The notes beneath the pieces are model-generated. The model had not been told where the DNA came from. It saw only the letters and a program-made list of their open reading frames with translations, and searched no databases. Of a DNA stretch of 64,000 nucleotides, positions 54,778-63,831 are shown one piece after another. A program made the position numbers and the translations under genes. Every line of letters begins with the position of its first letter. Within the stretch, counting starts at the first letter, position 1. Source of the stretch: Bacteroidales bacterium (GTDB lineage Bacteria > Bacteroidota > Bacteroidia > Bacteroidales > F082); NCBI GenBank assembly GCA_015493525.1, contig WGCY01000044.1, forward strand, positions 1 through 64,000, written 5' to 3'.

Positions 54778-57669
54778 TCAAAATTTTGGAACCTCTACCA
54801 CCGGTCCTTCATAATCGCTCACCGGCAGGCAGGGACAAAGGTTGCGGTCGCCAAAGGCATCATCAATTTTGGCAATAGGCGGGAAATATTTGTCTTCACG
54901 TACCCATTCCAATGGGAAAGCTGCTTTTTCGCGGCTGTAGGGAAGGCTGTACGCGTCGGAAATCAACATCCCGGCAGTGTGTGGCGCATTGAATACGACA
55001 TTGTTTTTGCGTTCGGCTTTTTCTTCTTCTACTTCGCGAATCTCTTCCCGGATAGCTTTCATGGCCTCCACAAAACGATCCAGTGCTTCCAAAGGCTCAC
55101 TTTCGGTAGGTTCTACCATCAGGGTTCCGTGAACAGGGAATGCCACTGTGGGTGCATGAAAACCGTAATCCATGAGCCGTTTGGCAATATCGATGACTTC
55201 GATGCCCGCTGTTTTACTAAAAGCGTTGCAGTCGAGAATCATCTCGTGCCCCACGCGGCCATTTTTGCCGGTATATAAAATGGGATAAGCTTCTTTCAAT
55301 TCATCTTTCAGATAATTGGCATTGAGGATGGCCATTTTTGTGGCTTCTTTTAATCCTGTTTTGCCCAGCATTTTCAGGTAACCGTAGGAAATCAGCAGCA
55401 CCAGGGCACTTCCGTAAGGAGCAGACGAAACGGCTGTAATACCTTGCCCACCACCCGTTTCCACAAAAATATGTCCCGGGAGAAATGGTTTCAAATGAGC
55501 GGCCACGCCAATGGGGCCAACTCCGGGGCCGCCGCCACCGTGGGGGATACCAAAGGTTTTGTGCAGGTTCAGGTGGCAGACATCGGCACCGATAAATCCA
55601 GGGTTGGTAAGCCCTACCTGGGCATTCATGTTGGCACCATCCATGTAAACCAACCCGCCGTGGGCATGAATAATCTCAATAATTTCGCGAATAGCTTCTT
55701 CAAAAACGCCGTGGGTGGAAGGATAAGTAACCATCAAGGCTCCCAGCGTATCTTTGTACTGTTCGGCCTTTTGTTTCAAGTCCTCCACATCGATGTTGCC
55801 GTTTTCATCGGTTTTTACCACCACCACATTGAAACCGGCCATCACCGAGCTGGCTGGGTTGGTGCCGTGGGCCGAAGCCGGAATAAGGCAAATGTTGCGA
55901 TGTTGTTCGCCGCGGCTGTGCAGGTAGGCACGGATGACCATCAACCCGGAATACTCTCCGGCAGCTCCCGAATTGGGCATAAACGACATGCCTTTAAATC
56001 CTGTAACCTTACACAATATATCTTCCATCTCGTTGATAACAAGCTGGTAACCGGCGGCTTGTCCCTTGGGTACAAAGGGGTGGATATCCGTAAATTCAGG
56101 CCAGCTCACCGGCATCATTTCCGAAACAGCATTTAGTTTCATGGTACATGAGCCCAAAGGAATCATGCTGCGGTTAAGGGCCAGGTCTTTGTTTTCCAAC
56201 GATTTCAGATAGCGCATCATTTGCGTTTCGGAACGGTATTTATTGAATACCGGATGGGCCATAAAATCACTTGTCCGCTGTAATTTTTCAGGAATTACCT
56301 GTGCCTTATCATGGAACGCTATTGGCAACGGTGTCCTGTCTGCCGCATTAGCCAATACCGAAACAATCTTCTCCACATCGGCTTTACTGGTAGTTTCATC
56401 CAGGCTAATGCCGATGTGTTTTTCATCGGCGTAAAGGAAATTTATCTCGTTTTCCAATGCTTTGCCGCGAATAAGATGAATGTTCGTGTTATCGGGTATT
56501 TCAAGATAAAGCGTATCGAAATAAACACTGTTTTGATTTTTGTAACCGGATTTATCCAGTGCTGTGGCCAAACCGGCAGCGAGGGTATGGATTCGGGAAG
56601 CAATTTCAACAAGCCCGTCTTTGCCATGATAAACACCGTAGAATCCGGCCATAATGGCCAGTAATGCCTGGGCTGTACAAATGTTAGAGGTAGCTTTCTC
56701 CCGTTTAATATGTTGCTCGCGGGTTTGCAATGCCATACGCAGGGCCATTTTCCCATTGGCATCTTTGGAAACACCAATGATACGGCCTGGTATCTGCCGT
56801 TTGTAAGATTCGGTAGTGGCAAAATAGGCCGCATGAGGGCCACCATAGCCCATGGGTACACCAAAACGCTGGGAAGAACCGAAGACGACATCGGCTCCCC
56901 ATTCGCCTGGAGGTGTGAGCAGGGTGAGGCTCATGAGATCGGCAGCCACAGCCAAAGGAATATTTTTCTCTTTTAACTGAGCCACAAGTGTCGTGTAATC
57001 ATTGACCTGTCCGTTTTTATCGGGATACTGCACCATGCAGCCAAAGACATTTTCTGAGAATTCAAATTTATCCACGGCAACAATACGAAGCTTAATGCCG
57101 CGTGATCCGGCACGTGTTTTCAGCACTTCAATCGTTTGTGGAAAGACTTTTTCAGAAACCAGAAAGACATTGGCACCCGCTTTGGCCAGTGCACGGGGAC
57201 GGGCATGGTAAAACATGAGCATGGCTTCCGCAGCAGCTGTGCCTTCGTCCAGCAGGGAAGAGTTGGCCAGCGGCAAGCCGGTAAGGTCAGAGACGATGGT
57301 TTGGAAGTTGAGTAGTGCTTCGAGCCGTCCCTGGCTTATTTCGGCCTGGTAAGGGGTATAAGAGGTGTACCAGCCCGGGTTTTCAAACACATTGCGCATG
57401 ATGACCGGCGGGACGATGGTGTTGTAATATCCCAGGCCAATGTAGGTTTTGTAAATTTTATTTTGGGAGGCCAGTTGCCGGATGTGTTGCAGGTAACTGT
57501 ATTCATCCATGCCTTCTTCGAGGTCAAGGTCTTCTTTCAGCCGTATGCCGGCCGGGACGGTTTGGTCGATAAGCTGTTCTACCGAAGAAAGTCCCATTTT
57601 TGTGAGCATGTGTTGCACATCCTCATCTTGAGGCCCGTTGTGGCGGGACAAGAAAGTATTTTGATTCAT
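54778..57669 (-). CDS. gcvP: Glycine dehydrogenase (decarboxylating), P protein
   Basis: This 963-residue single-chain P protein decarboxylates glycine in the glycine cleavage system and passes the aminomethyl group to lipoylated H protein. It begins FLSRHNGP, and carries YTPYQAEISQGRLEALLNFQT (about 92), the PLP lysine in NLHKTFGIPHGGGGPG (about 702) and the GGG-G loop beyond it. No gcvT or gcvH is adjacent. A TACTTTTG box lies upstream at 57748-57755. Confidence 0.97.
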   Translation of the reverse strand: MNQNTFLSRHNGPQDEDVQHMLTKMGLSSVEQLIDQTVPAGIRLKEDLDLEEGMDEYSYLQHIRQLASQNKIYKTYIGLGYYNTIVPPVIMRNVFENPGWYTSYTPYQAEISQGRLEALLNFQTIVSDLTGLPLANSSLLDEGTAAAEAMLMFYHARPRALAKAGANVFLVSEKVFPQTIEVLKTRAGSRGIKLRIVAVDKFEFSENVFGCMVQYPDKNGQVNDYTTLVAQLKEKNIPLAVAADLMSLTLLTPPGEWGADVVFGSSQRFGVPMGYGGPHAAYFATTESYKRQIPGRIIGVSKDANGKMALRMALQTREQHIKREKATSNICTAQALLAIMAGFYGVYHGKDGLVEIASRIHTLAAGLATALDKSGYKNQNSVYFDTLYLEIPDNTNIHLIRGKALENEINFLYADEKHIGISLDETTSKADVEKIVSVLANAADRTPLPIAFHDKAQVIPEKLQRTSDFMAHPVFNKYRSETQMMRYLKSLENKDLALNRSMIPLGSCTMKLNAVSEMMPVSWPEFTDIHPFVPKGQAAGYQLVINEMEDILCKVTGFKGMSFMPNSGAAGEYSGLMVIRAYLHSRGEQHRNICLIPASAHGTNPASSVMAGFNVVVVKTDENGNIDVEDLKQKAEQYKDTLGALMVTYPSTHGVFEEAIREIIEIIHAHGGLVYMDGANMNAQVGLTNPGFIGADVCHLNLHKTFGIPHGGGGPGVGPIGVAAHLKPFLPGHIFVETGGGQGITAVSSAPYGSALVLLISYGYLKMLGKTGLKEATKMAILNANYLKDELKEAYPILYTGKNGRVGHEMILDCNAFSKTAGIEVIDIAKRLMDYGFHAPTVAFPVHGTLMVEPTESEPLEALDRFVEAMKAIREEIREVEEEKAERKNNVVFNAPHTAGMLISDAYSLPYSREKAAFPLEWVREDKYFPPIAKIDDAFGDRNLCPCLPVSDYEGPVVEVPKF

Positions 57670-58068
57670 TCCGCTATTTTTAAAATAATAGATAAATATT
57701 TAAAGAACAATCATTTACAAAAACAGTCCATTTTGGTTTTTGCATTGCAAAAGTAATACTAATTCTTATGTTTGTTTATTAATTAACACCTTGTTTTTAA
57801 TGGTCCGGGGCAATTTATAAACAGTTTATGCAAGAAGGGATGGATGGAAAATCCATTGGGTATTAAAAAAGCTGTACAAAAATTAGGCTTTACGCAAAGG
57901 CCGCCAAATTTTTTCGCCAAATACGCAAAATTATTTATCTGAAAAAAGCTTATTCCGGCTTTTGCGAAAAGCAGGTTTACCCGCTTTAGCTTAAAAAAAT
58001 GAAATTTGTCGAGTACATTCGACAAATTTATATAAATTTGTCAGGTTGATTCGACAAATTTAAAGAAA
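57670..58068. promoter_or_regulatory. Intergenic region with gcvP promoter and ATPase operator-like palindromes
   Basis: No gene is supported in these 399 bases. The left part holds the gcvP -7 box (minus strand, TACTTTTG, 57748-57755). The right end holds the two palindromes at 58002-58061. Bases 57800-58000 are without clear features; an 80-codon minus-strand frame there has no recognisable family. Confidence 0.5.
58002..58061. promoter_or_regulatory. Two tandem 28-base palindromes (AAATTTGTC ... GACAAATTT)
   Basis: 58002-58029 is AAATTTGTCGA-N6-TCGACAAATTT and 58034-58061 is AAATTTGTC-N10-GACAAATTT. Centres are 32 bases apart, about three helical turns, and the second ends 7 bases before the ATPase ATG. 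They could be operator sites for autoregulation, or structural elements in the leader. Confidence 0.7.
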
Positions 58069-59205
58069 ATGAAAAAATTCATTTATAAACGAAGTATTTA
58101 TCCCCGCATGGAAAAATGGCTTTTTCAAGGCAAAGTACTCATTTTGTACGGCCCCAGGCAGGTGGGCAAAACCACGCTGGTAAAACAGATTATGGAAAAT
58201 TACCCCGGATCGTATTACCTGAATTGCGAGAGGCCGGCAGTAAAAGACCTGCTGGCTTCCATGAACCCCGAAAATATTTTACGGACTGCCGGCGATGCCC
58301 GGATTATCATTTTTGATGAGGCACAAAAAATCAGAAAGATTGGGGAGACCTTAAAGTTGTTGATTGACACCCATCCCGAAAGGCAGTACATTGCCACGGG
58401 ATCAAGCAGTTTTCAACTGGTTAGCGAAGTAAGCGAGCCCCTGACCGGTAGGAACGTAAAATTTTTCCTGTTTCCGCTTTCCCTGCAAGAACTCTCGCAG
58501 CAGTACGACCTATTGAAGCTGAAAGAGAAACTGCCTGATTTTTTATGTTTTGGCACTTATCCTGACATTGTGGACAGGCTTGTAGAAGAACAAATCACGT
58601 TACTTGACGAACTTTCTTCGGATTACCTTTTCAGGGACGTGTTGCAGTATGAAAATATTAAACATTCCGATACCATCGTCAAGCTGCTCAAAGCCATTGC
58701 TTTGCAAACAGGCAATGAGGTTTCGTTCAGGGAATTGGGTCAGCTCACTGGCCTGAGTGTGGAAACTGTTCAAAAGTATATTCAGTTGCTGGAACGCTCT
58801 TTTGTCCTTTTCCCATTGCCCTCTTTCAGCAGGAATTTGCGCAACGAAATTGCCCGGAGCAGAAAATATTACTTTTACGATTTGGGCATTCGGAACAGTA
58901 TCATTCAAAATTATACCCTTTTGAAAAACCGTACCGATAAAGGTGCCCTGTGGGAGAATTTTTGCATTGTAAACCGCATGCAACTTCATGCGAACGCAGG
59001 AAAGAAGACAAACTTTTATTTCTGGCGCACGTATCAGCAAAAAGAGATTGATTTAATTGAAGAATATGGCGGAAAATTAAACGCATTAGAATTTAAATTC
59101 GGCAACCGGAAAGTGAAGCCACCGGTTCAGTTTATGAAAACATACCCTGAAGCCTTGTTTCAGGTTGTCCACAGTGAAAACTTCGCGGATTACCTGCTCG
59201 GATAA
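58069..59205 (+). CDS. AAA family ATPase with DUF4143 domain
   Basis: This 378-residue protein has the Walker A GPRQVGKTT (about 28-36), Walker B IIIFDEAQ (about 84-91), the sensor ATGSSSF (about 110-116), and a winged-helix/nuclease-like DUF4143 C-terminal half (about 175-370, with the KYYFYDLGIRN and WRTYQQKEIDLIE blocks). The E-I-D and EFKFG residues resemble PD-(D/E)XK nucleases. The family is common in mobile or variable regions, with unknown function. A palindrome pair precedes it and a GC-rich block follows, suggesting a mobile origin. Confidence 0.9.
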   Translation: MKKFIYKRSIYPRMEKWLFQGKVLILYGPRQVGKTTLVKQIMENYPGSYYLNCERPAVKDLLASMNPENILRTAGDARIIIFDEAQKIRKIGETLKLLIDTHPERQYIATGSSSFQLVSEVSEPLTGRNVKFFLFPLSLQELSQQYDLLKLKEKLPDFLCFGTYPDIVDRLVEEQITLLDELSSDYLFRDVLQYENIKHSDTIVKLLKAIALQTGNEVSFRELGQLTGLSVETVQKYIQLLERSFVLFPLPSFSRNLRNEIARSRKYYFYDLGIRNSIIQNYTLLKNRTDKGALWENFCIVNRMQLHANAGKKTNFYFWRTYQQKEIDLIEEYGGKLNALEFKFGNRKVKPPVQFMKTYPEALFQVVHSENFADYLLG

Positions 59206-59214
59206 AAAATCTGG

Positions 59215-59400
59215 AATTTCAGAAAGGGGTATACAGTTCCGCTTGCGGCAGGGGGCGCAGCGGCAGCCCCGGCAGGTGCATACCGTGGTGGAGCGGCACG
59301 GGCAGGGCGACGGCAGAAGCCCCTGCCCGCTGCCTGCGCAACCCGGTTATGCGGCCACGGGCTACAGCGGAGCACCCGCCCGGCCGCCCAAAAACAAAAA
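59215..59400. other. GC-rich island, no supported gene
   Basis: This stretch is strikingly rich in G and C (45 of 60 bases in 59281-59340) compared with flanking genes. Frames of about 70-90 codons are open on both strands, with low-complexity Pro/Ala/Arg composition, so coding is doubtful. It sits between the ATPase gene and the hppA terminator. Confidence 0.5.
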
Positions 59401-59430
59401 AAGGGAAACACCCGCAGGCATCTCCCTTTT
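59399..59430. terminator. hppA terminator
   Basis: A 14-pair stem (59399-59412 with 59417-59430, several G-U pairs) with a 4-base loop, flanked by A-rich sequence so that the minus-strand transcript ends in T residues. It lies 24 bases past the hppA stop codon. Confidence 0.75.
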
Positions 59431-59453
59431 CATTATCAATTATTGAAAAGCAA

Positions 59454-61877
59454 TTATTCGTTAATTCTCATCTTGTAAAATGTTCTGTAAACGAAATACA
59501 GAGCCACTGCCAGGAAAGCAAACCCAAAGTAGGGGGCTACATGACGGAAATGTTCTGAAATAGCTATTTCCATGGCCAGCAGTCCAAAAAGTGTACTAAA
59601 TTTAATGACAGGATTCAATGAAACAGAAGAGGTGTCTTTGTATGGATCGCCAACGGTATCGCCTACAACGGAGGCCTCATGCAAGGGTGTTCCCTTTTCC
59701 TGCATATCTACTTCTACCACTTTTTTGGCATTATCCCATGCACCACCGGCATTGGCCATAAATATAGCCTGATATAAACCAAAGAAGGCAATCGACAGCA
59801 AATATCCTACAAACAATGATACAGGCATCGAATTGGTGATGATATCAGCCTTATTCATTCCTGCTATCAGGCCTGACGGGGCTGCTAAAAATGCAAATGC
59901 CAAAGCAAATGAAAACAAGGCAAAGAAAATATTCCACATACCTTTTTGTGCATAAAGCGTACAAATCTGAACAACCTTTGTTGATTTGGCAATGTCGGCT
60001 TTTTTCTCGGCACCGAGTTCCAGATTTATATTATTTTTAATGTATTCGGTAGCACGACCGGCCCCGGTAGTAACAGCCTGGATAGATGCGCCCGTAAACC
60101 AGTAAATAACAGCACCACCGGCGAGGAAACCAAGAATTGTATATGGATTCAAAAGGTTCAGAACATCTACAGGATTTACGCCCAATGTATTTTTGATAAC
60201 CAAAATTAGCGAGAAAATCATAGTGGTGGCACCCACAACAGCGGTTCCAATCAATACCGGTTTAGCCGTGGCTTTAAAAGTATTACCGGCACCATCATTG
60301 GCTTCGAGGAAGTATTTGGCTTTTTCAAAATCAGGTTTAAAACCAAAGTCTTTTTCAATTTCAGGGGTAACTTCTTTCTGATTTTCCTCAATCAGCGAAA
60401 GTTCGTAGATGGATTGTGCGTTGTCTGTTACCGGCCCATAACTGTCCACGGCAATAGTAACGGGCCCCATGCCAAGGAAACCAAAAGCAACCAAACCGAA
60501 AGCAAAGATGGAAGGATAAATCATGATGTCACTTAATCCATAAGTACTGGCATAATAGCCAATAAACATTAAGAGTAAAAATACCATTCCCTGCCAGAAA
60601 GCCGAAAAGTTACCGGCTACCAAACCGGAGAGTATATTCAATGAGGCACCCCCTTTTTTGGAAGCTTCAACCACTTCGTTAACGTGGATTGATTTGGGGC
60701 TGGTAAATAATTTTGTGAATTCGGGGATAAGCGCAGCACCCAATGTCCCTGCACTGATAATTACCGATAAAGTAATCCACATATTATCGGGAAGATTTCC
60801 CAGCGTAAAATAACTGGCTGCAAAAGTAGCAATGATAGAGAAAAGAGAAGTAATCCAAATTAGGGAAGTTAGGGGAGCTTCAAAATCAAGATCATCAACA
60901 TTGCTGTATTTCGCTTTGGTAACCATATTGTTCACCCAGTAGGAAACGACTGAAGTAATGACCATTAAAACACGCATGACAAAAATCCAGGTAAGTAATT
61001 CAACCTGCATGGAAGGTTTGGCAACGGCAAGTACAATAAAAGCAATCAGTGCCACACCGGTAACGCCATAAGTTTCAAAACCATCGGCTGTAGGCCCCAC
61101 ACTGTCGCCGGCATTATCGCCCACACAGTCGGCAATGGTTCCCGGGTTACGCGGGTCGTCTTCCCCAATCTTGAATATCACCTTCATCAGGTCGGAACCC
61201 ACATCAGCAATTTTGGTAAAAATACCCCCTGCGATTCTTAAGGCAGAAGCACCCAGTGATTCACCAATGGCAAAGCCGATAAAACTGGCTCCGGCATAAT
61301 GACCGGGGACAAACATTAGAATAATCAGCATCATGGTAAGCTCCAGCGAAATTAATACAACGCCAATACTCATGCCTGATGTAAGTGGAATCTCATGTAA
61401 TTTGATGGGCTTCCGTTCGAGTGACGCAAAAGCCATACGGGCGTTAGCAAAAGTATTCATTCTGAGTCCATACCAGGCTACACTATACGATCCCAAAATA
61501 CCGAGTACGGTCCATCCCAAAATCATCAGTACCCCGCCGACGCCAAAACTATCTTCTGAAAGCCATCCAAAATAGAAGGCTACAATGGTGCCTACAATTA
61601 AGAAAAGATAGAAGAGAAATTTAGCTTGCTGTTTCAAATAGGTTTTCCCGGTTTGGTAAATCACATCTGCTACTTCAAGCATGGTTTTGTGCGACCTAAT
61701 CTTTTTGACTTTCATAAATTGATACAGGCCAAAAAGAAAGCCGAGAATGGTGATAAGAAATCCCCAGTAGAGGATTGTTTCCGATTTCATCCCATCAGGG
61801 ATAACCAAATCGGCTTCGCCAGCCATCGTAAATGCCGGAATACTAAACACGGCAATCAGAGATAGAAATTTTTTCAT
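59454..61877 (-). CDS. hppA: Membrane-bound proton/sodium-translocating pyrophosphatase
   Basis: This 807-residue ion pump with about 16 helices hydrolyses pyrophosphate. The substrate-binding segment reads DVGSDLMKVIFK...EDDPRNPGTIADCVGDNAGD (about 226-260), and a second is DNAKKVVE-like near 720. The segment AGNTFKATAK (about 535) has lysine at the position where K+-dependent enzymes usually have alanine, so it may be the K+-independent type. The N-terminus resembles a signal peptide (MKKFLSL..FTMAGE). The start at 61877 is preferred to 61946. Confidence 0.95.
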   Translation of the reverse strand: MKKFLSLIAVFSIPAFTMAGEADLVIPDGMKSETILYWGFLITILGFLFGLYQFMKVKKIRSHKTMLEVADVIYQTGKTYLKQQAKFLFYLFLIVGTIVAFYFGWLSEDSFGVGGVLMILGWTVLGILGSYSVAWYGLRMNTFANARMAFASLERKPIKLHEIPLTSGMSIGVVLISLELTMMLIILMFVPGHYAGASFIGFAIGESLGASALRIAGGIFTKIADVGSDLMKVIFKIGEDDPRNPGTIADCVGDNAGDSVGPTADGFETYGVTGVALIAFIVLAVAKPSMQVELLTWIFVMRVLMVITSVVSYWVNNMVTKAKYSNVDDLDFEAPLTSLIWITSLFSIIATFAASYFTLGNLPDNMWITLSVIISAGTLGAALIPEFTKLFTSPKSIHVNEVVEASKKGGASLNILSGLVAGNFSAFWQGMVFLLLMFIGYYASTYGLSDIMIYPSIFAFGLVAFGFLGMGPVTIAVDSYGPVTDNAQSIYELSLIEENQKEVTPEIEKDFGFKPDFEKAKYFLEANDGAGNTFKATAKPVLIGTAVVGATTMIFSLILVIKNTLGVNPVDVLNLLNPYTILGFLAGGAVIYWFTGASIQAVTTGAGRATEYIKNNINLELGAEKKADIAKSTKVVQICTLYAQKGMWNIFFALFSFALAFAFLAAPSGLIAGMNKADIITNSMPVSLFVGYLLSIAFFGLYQAIFMANAGGAWDNAKKVVEVDMQEKGTPLHEASVVGDTVGDPYKDTSSVSLNPVIKFSTLFGLLAMEIAISEHFRHVAPYFGFAFLAVALYFVYRTFYKMRINE

Positions 61878-61929
61878 GTTAGATGATTTTTGTTGAATAA
61901 CTTGATTTAAAACGTTTGCATTACGGGTA

Positions 61930-61937
61930 CAAATATA
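61930..61937 (-). promoter_or_regulatory. -7 box for hppA
   Basis: The minus strand reads TATATTTG, 52 bases upstream of the chosen hppA ATG. The -33 element is not clear. Confidence 0.45.
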
Positions 61938-62175
61938 GAAATTCACTTTAATGAAAGGAAGATATTGGTGGATTGTTGATAATATTTTAATGGGGATACT
62001 TACTGATAAAACCGTTATTATTTGATTTACAATTATTTGAATGTAAATTTAGTTTGTTTATAAATAACAGGGTTGGAATTTGTTAATAAAACCTCTGAAA
62101 ATATTGATCATCCTGTGTGCTGATATACGAATAATGTATAATTTTATTTGCTCGAAAAAAAAGATAACGTTTTAT

Positions 62176-62778
62176 ATGAAAAAAGTTGAGATGTTTGTGG
62201 CGGGGATGTCTTACAGTCAATCACAAAGCGGTGCTTATGCTTTGTTCCTCGGGGTTGTAGGAGAGGAAAAACGGTTGCCTATTATTATTGGAGGATTTGA
62301 AGCACAGGCTATTGCCATTTTTCTGGAAAAGATGAAACCGCAACGCCCGCTCACACACGACTTGTTTAAAAATTTTGCCGATAGCTTTCATGTTCACTTG
62401 AAAGAGGTGGTGATTAACAAATTTGAAGAAGGCATATTCTTCTCCAAACTGGTGTGTGAAAAAGACGGAGATGAGGTGGAGATAGACAGCCGCACCTCTG
62501 ATGCAGTTGCCCTCGCTTTGCGTTTTGGTTGCCCGATTTATGCCGATGCTTCTATTATTGATGAAGCCGGCATTGTGATTGAAGAATCGGATGAGGAACC
62601 GGAAGCCAAAGAAAAGGATGAAGATACCGGCAAAGAGGTTGCACCAACCGTTTATGCCTATGAGGATTTCCTGTTGGAAGAGTTGGAAGAGATGCTTCAA
62701 AAAGCCATTGAAGAGGAAAACTATGAAGAGGCCTCCCGTATTCGCGATGAGATAAAACGAAGGAAAGAGAAGATATGA
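62176..62778 (+). CDS. Bifunctional nuclease (DUF151) with C-terminal UvrB/UvrC motif
   Basis: This 200-residue protein has the DUF151 domain (residues 1-135), with LPIIIGGFEAQAIAI and DSRTSDAVALALRFGCPIYAD, and a C-terminal UVR coiled-coil motif (LEEMLQKAIEEENYEEASRIRDEIK, about 170-195). An acidic linker of about 25 residues joins them. The family has RNase/DNase activity reported in plants and archaea-bacteria; the UVR motif usually binds a partner protein. The start is ATG 62176 (MKKVEM); a frame to 62080 is open. Upstream of thyA and folA, as in other Bacteroidota. Confidence 0.88.
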   Translation: MKKVEMFVAGMSYSQSQSGAYALFLGVVGEEKRLPIIIGGFEAQAIAIFLEKMKPQRPLTHDLFKNFADSFHVHLKEVVINKFEEGIFFSKLVCEKDGDEVEIDSRTSDAVALALRFGCPIYADASIIDEAGIVIEESDEEPEAKEKDEDTGKEVAPTVYAYEDFLLEELEEMLQKAIEEENYEEASRIRDEIKRRKEKI

Positions 62779-62931
62779 CAAAAAAAATCTCAAAAAAGAA
62801 ATCTCAAATTACAAAAAGCAAATCACAAATAATATTCAAATTCCAATTTCTAAAACCGGAAAGAGCCCCCTGTTTTACTTTATTTAGGCTAATTGCGGTG
62901 CTTTTTTAACCTGAAAACACAATAAGAACCT
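62779..62931. repeat. A-rich low-complexity spacer
   Basis: The first 70 bases are A-rich with recurring AAATCTCAAA, AAATCACAAA and AAATTCCAA words. The rest includes a G/C-containing segment that could form a weak stem before thyA. No gene is supported. Confidence 0.5.
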
Positions 62932-63756
62932 ATGAAGCAATATCTTGACTTATTGCAACACGTAACAGGCCACGGCGTGGAAAAAGGCGACCGTACCGGC
63001 ACAGGCACCAAAAGCGTGTTCGGGTACCAAATGCGTTTCGACCTGAGTGAAGGTTTTCCGTTGCTGACCACCAAAAAACTCCACTTGAAATCAATCATTT
63101 ACGAACTATTGTGGTTTTTGAACGGAGATACCAACATAAAATACCTGCAGGAACACGGTGTGAAAATATGGAATGCCTGGGCTGATGAAAACGGTGACCT
63201 AGGGCCGGTGTATGGTGCCCAGTGGCGCAACTGGAACAACGAAGGCATCGACCAGATAAAAATAGCCGTAGACCAGATAAAAAACAATCCCGATAGCCGA
63301 CGTATTATTGTCGCTGCCTGGAACCCTTCGGTGCTGCCAGCATCGGGGAAAAGTTTTAGCGAAAATGTGGCCTACGGAAAAGCTGCCCTACCGCCTTGTC
63401 ATGCCTGGTTTCAATTTTATGTGGCCAATGGAAGACTTTCGTGCCAGCTTTATCAGCGCAGTGCCGATATTTTTCTCGGCGTGCCATTCAACATTGCCTC
63501 TTATGCATTGCTGACCATGATGATGGCACAGGCCACGGGATTACAACCGGGCGATTTTGTCCACACCCTCGGCGATGCACACATTTACCTGAACCATTTG
63601 GAACAGGTGGCACTGCAACTGACCCGCAAACCGCGGCCCTTGCCGGCAATGGAACTCAACCCGGAGGTAAAGGACATTTTCGGTTTTCGTTACGAAGACT
63701 TTGCCCTGAAAAATTACAACCCGCACCCGCACATCAAGGGGGAAATTTCGGTATAA
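62932..63756 (+). CDS. thyA: Thymidylate synthase
   Basis: This 274-residue enzyme makes dTMP from dUMP with methylenetetrahydrofolate. It has the N-terminal [11 protein letters not shown] loop (about 21-31), the catalytic cysteine in [10 protein letters not shown] (about 157), the [20 protein letters not shown] block (about 176) and [13 protein letters not shown] (about 210). Length matches the E. coli-type enzyme (264) plus a small insertion. folA follows after a repeat-rich gap. Confidence 0.97.
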   Translation: MKQYLDLLQHVTGHGVEKGDRTGTGTKSVFGYQMRFDLSEGFPLLTTKKLHLKSIIYELLWFLNGDTNIKYLQEHGVKIWNAWADENGDLGPVYGAQWRNWNNEGIDQIKIAVDQIKNNPDSRRIIVAAWNPSVLPASGKSFSENVAYGKAALPPCHAWFQFYVANGRLSCQLYQRSADIFLGVPFNIASYALLTMMMAQATGLQPGDFVHTLGDAHIYLNHLEQVALQLTRKPRPLPAMELNPEVKDIFGFRYEDFALKNYNPHPHIKGEISV

Positions 63757-63831
63757 AAGTTAAAAGTTAAAAGTGAAGAGTTAAAAGTGAAGAGTAAAAA
63801 GTAAAAAGTAAAAAGTTAAAAGTGGAAGAGT
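63757..63831. repeat. Tandem AAAAGT(T/A/G) repeats between thyA and folA
   Basis: The gap is made of imperfect tandem words of 7-8 bases such as AAAAGTT, AAAAGTG-AAGAG and AAAAGTA. It is a low-complexity tract in the folA leader. No gene is supported. Confidence 0.75.

Noticed and set aside
57783-58025. 80-codon minus-strand frame between gcvP and the ATPase
   Set aside because: No recognisable domain; the frame overlaps the palindromes and lacks a promoter.
59165-59446. 93-codon plus-strand frame in the GC-rich island
   Set aside because: Its composition is driven by local G+C, it overlaps the ATPase 3' end and terminator, and it has no family match.
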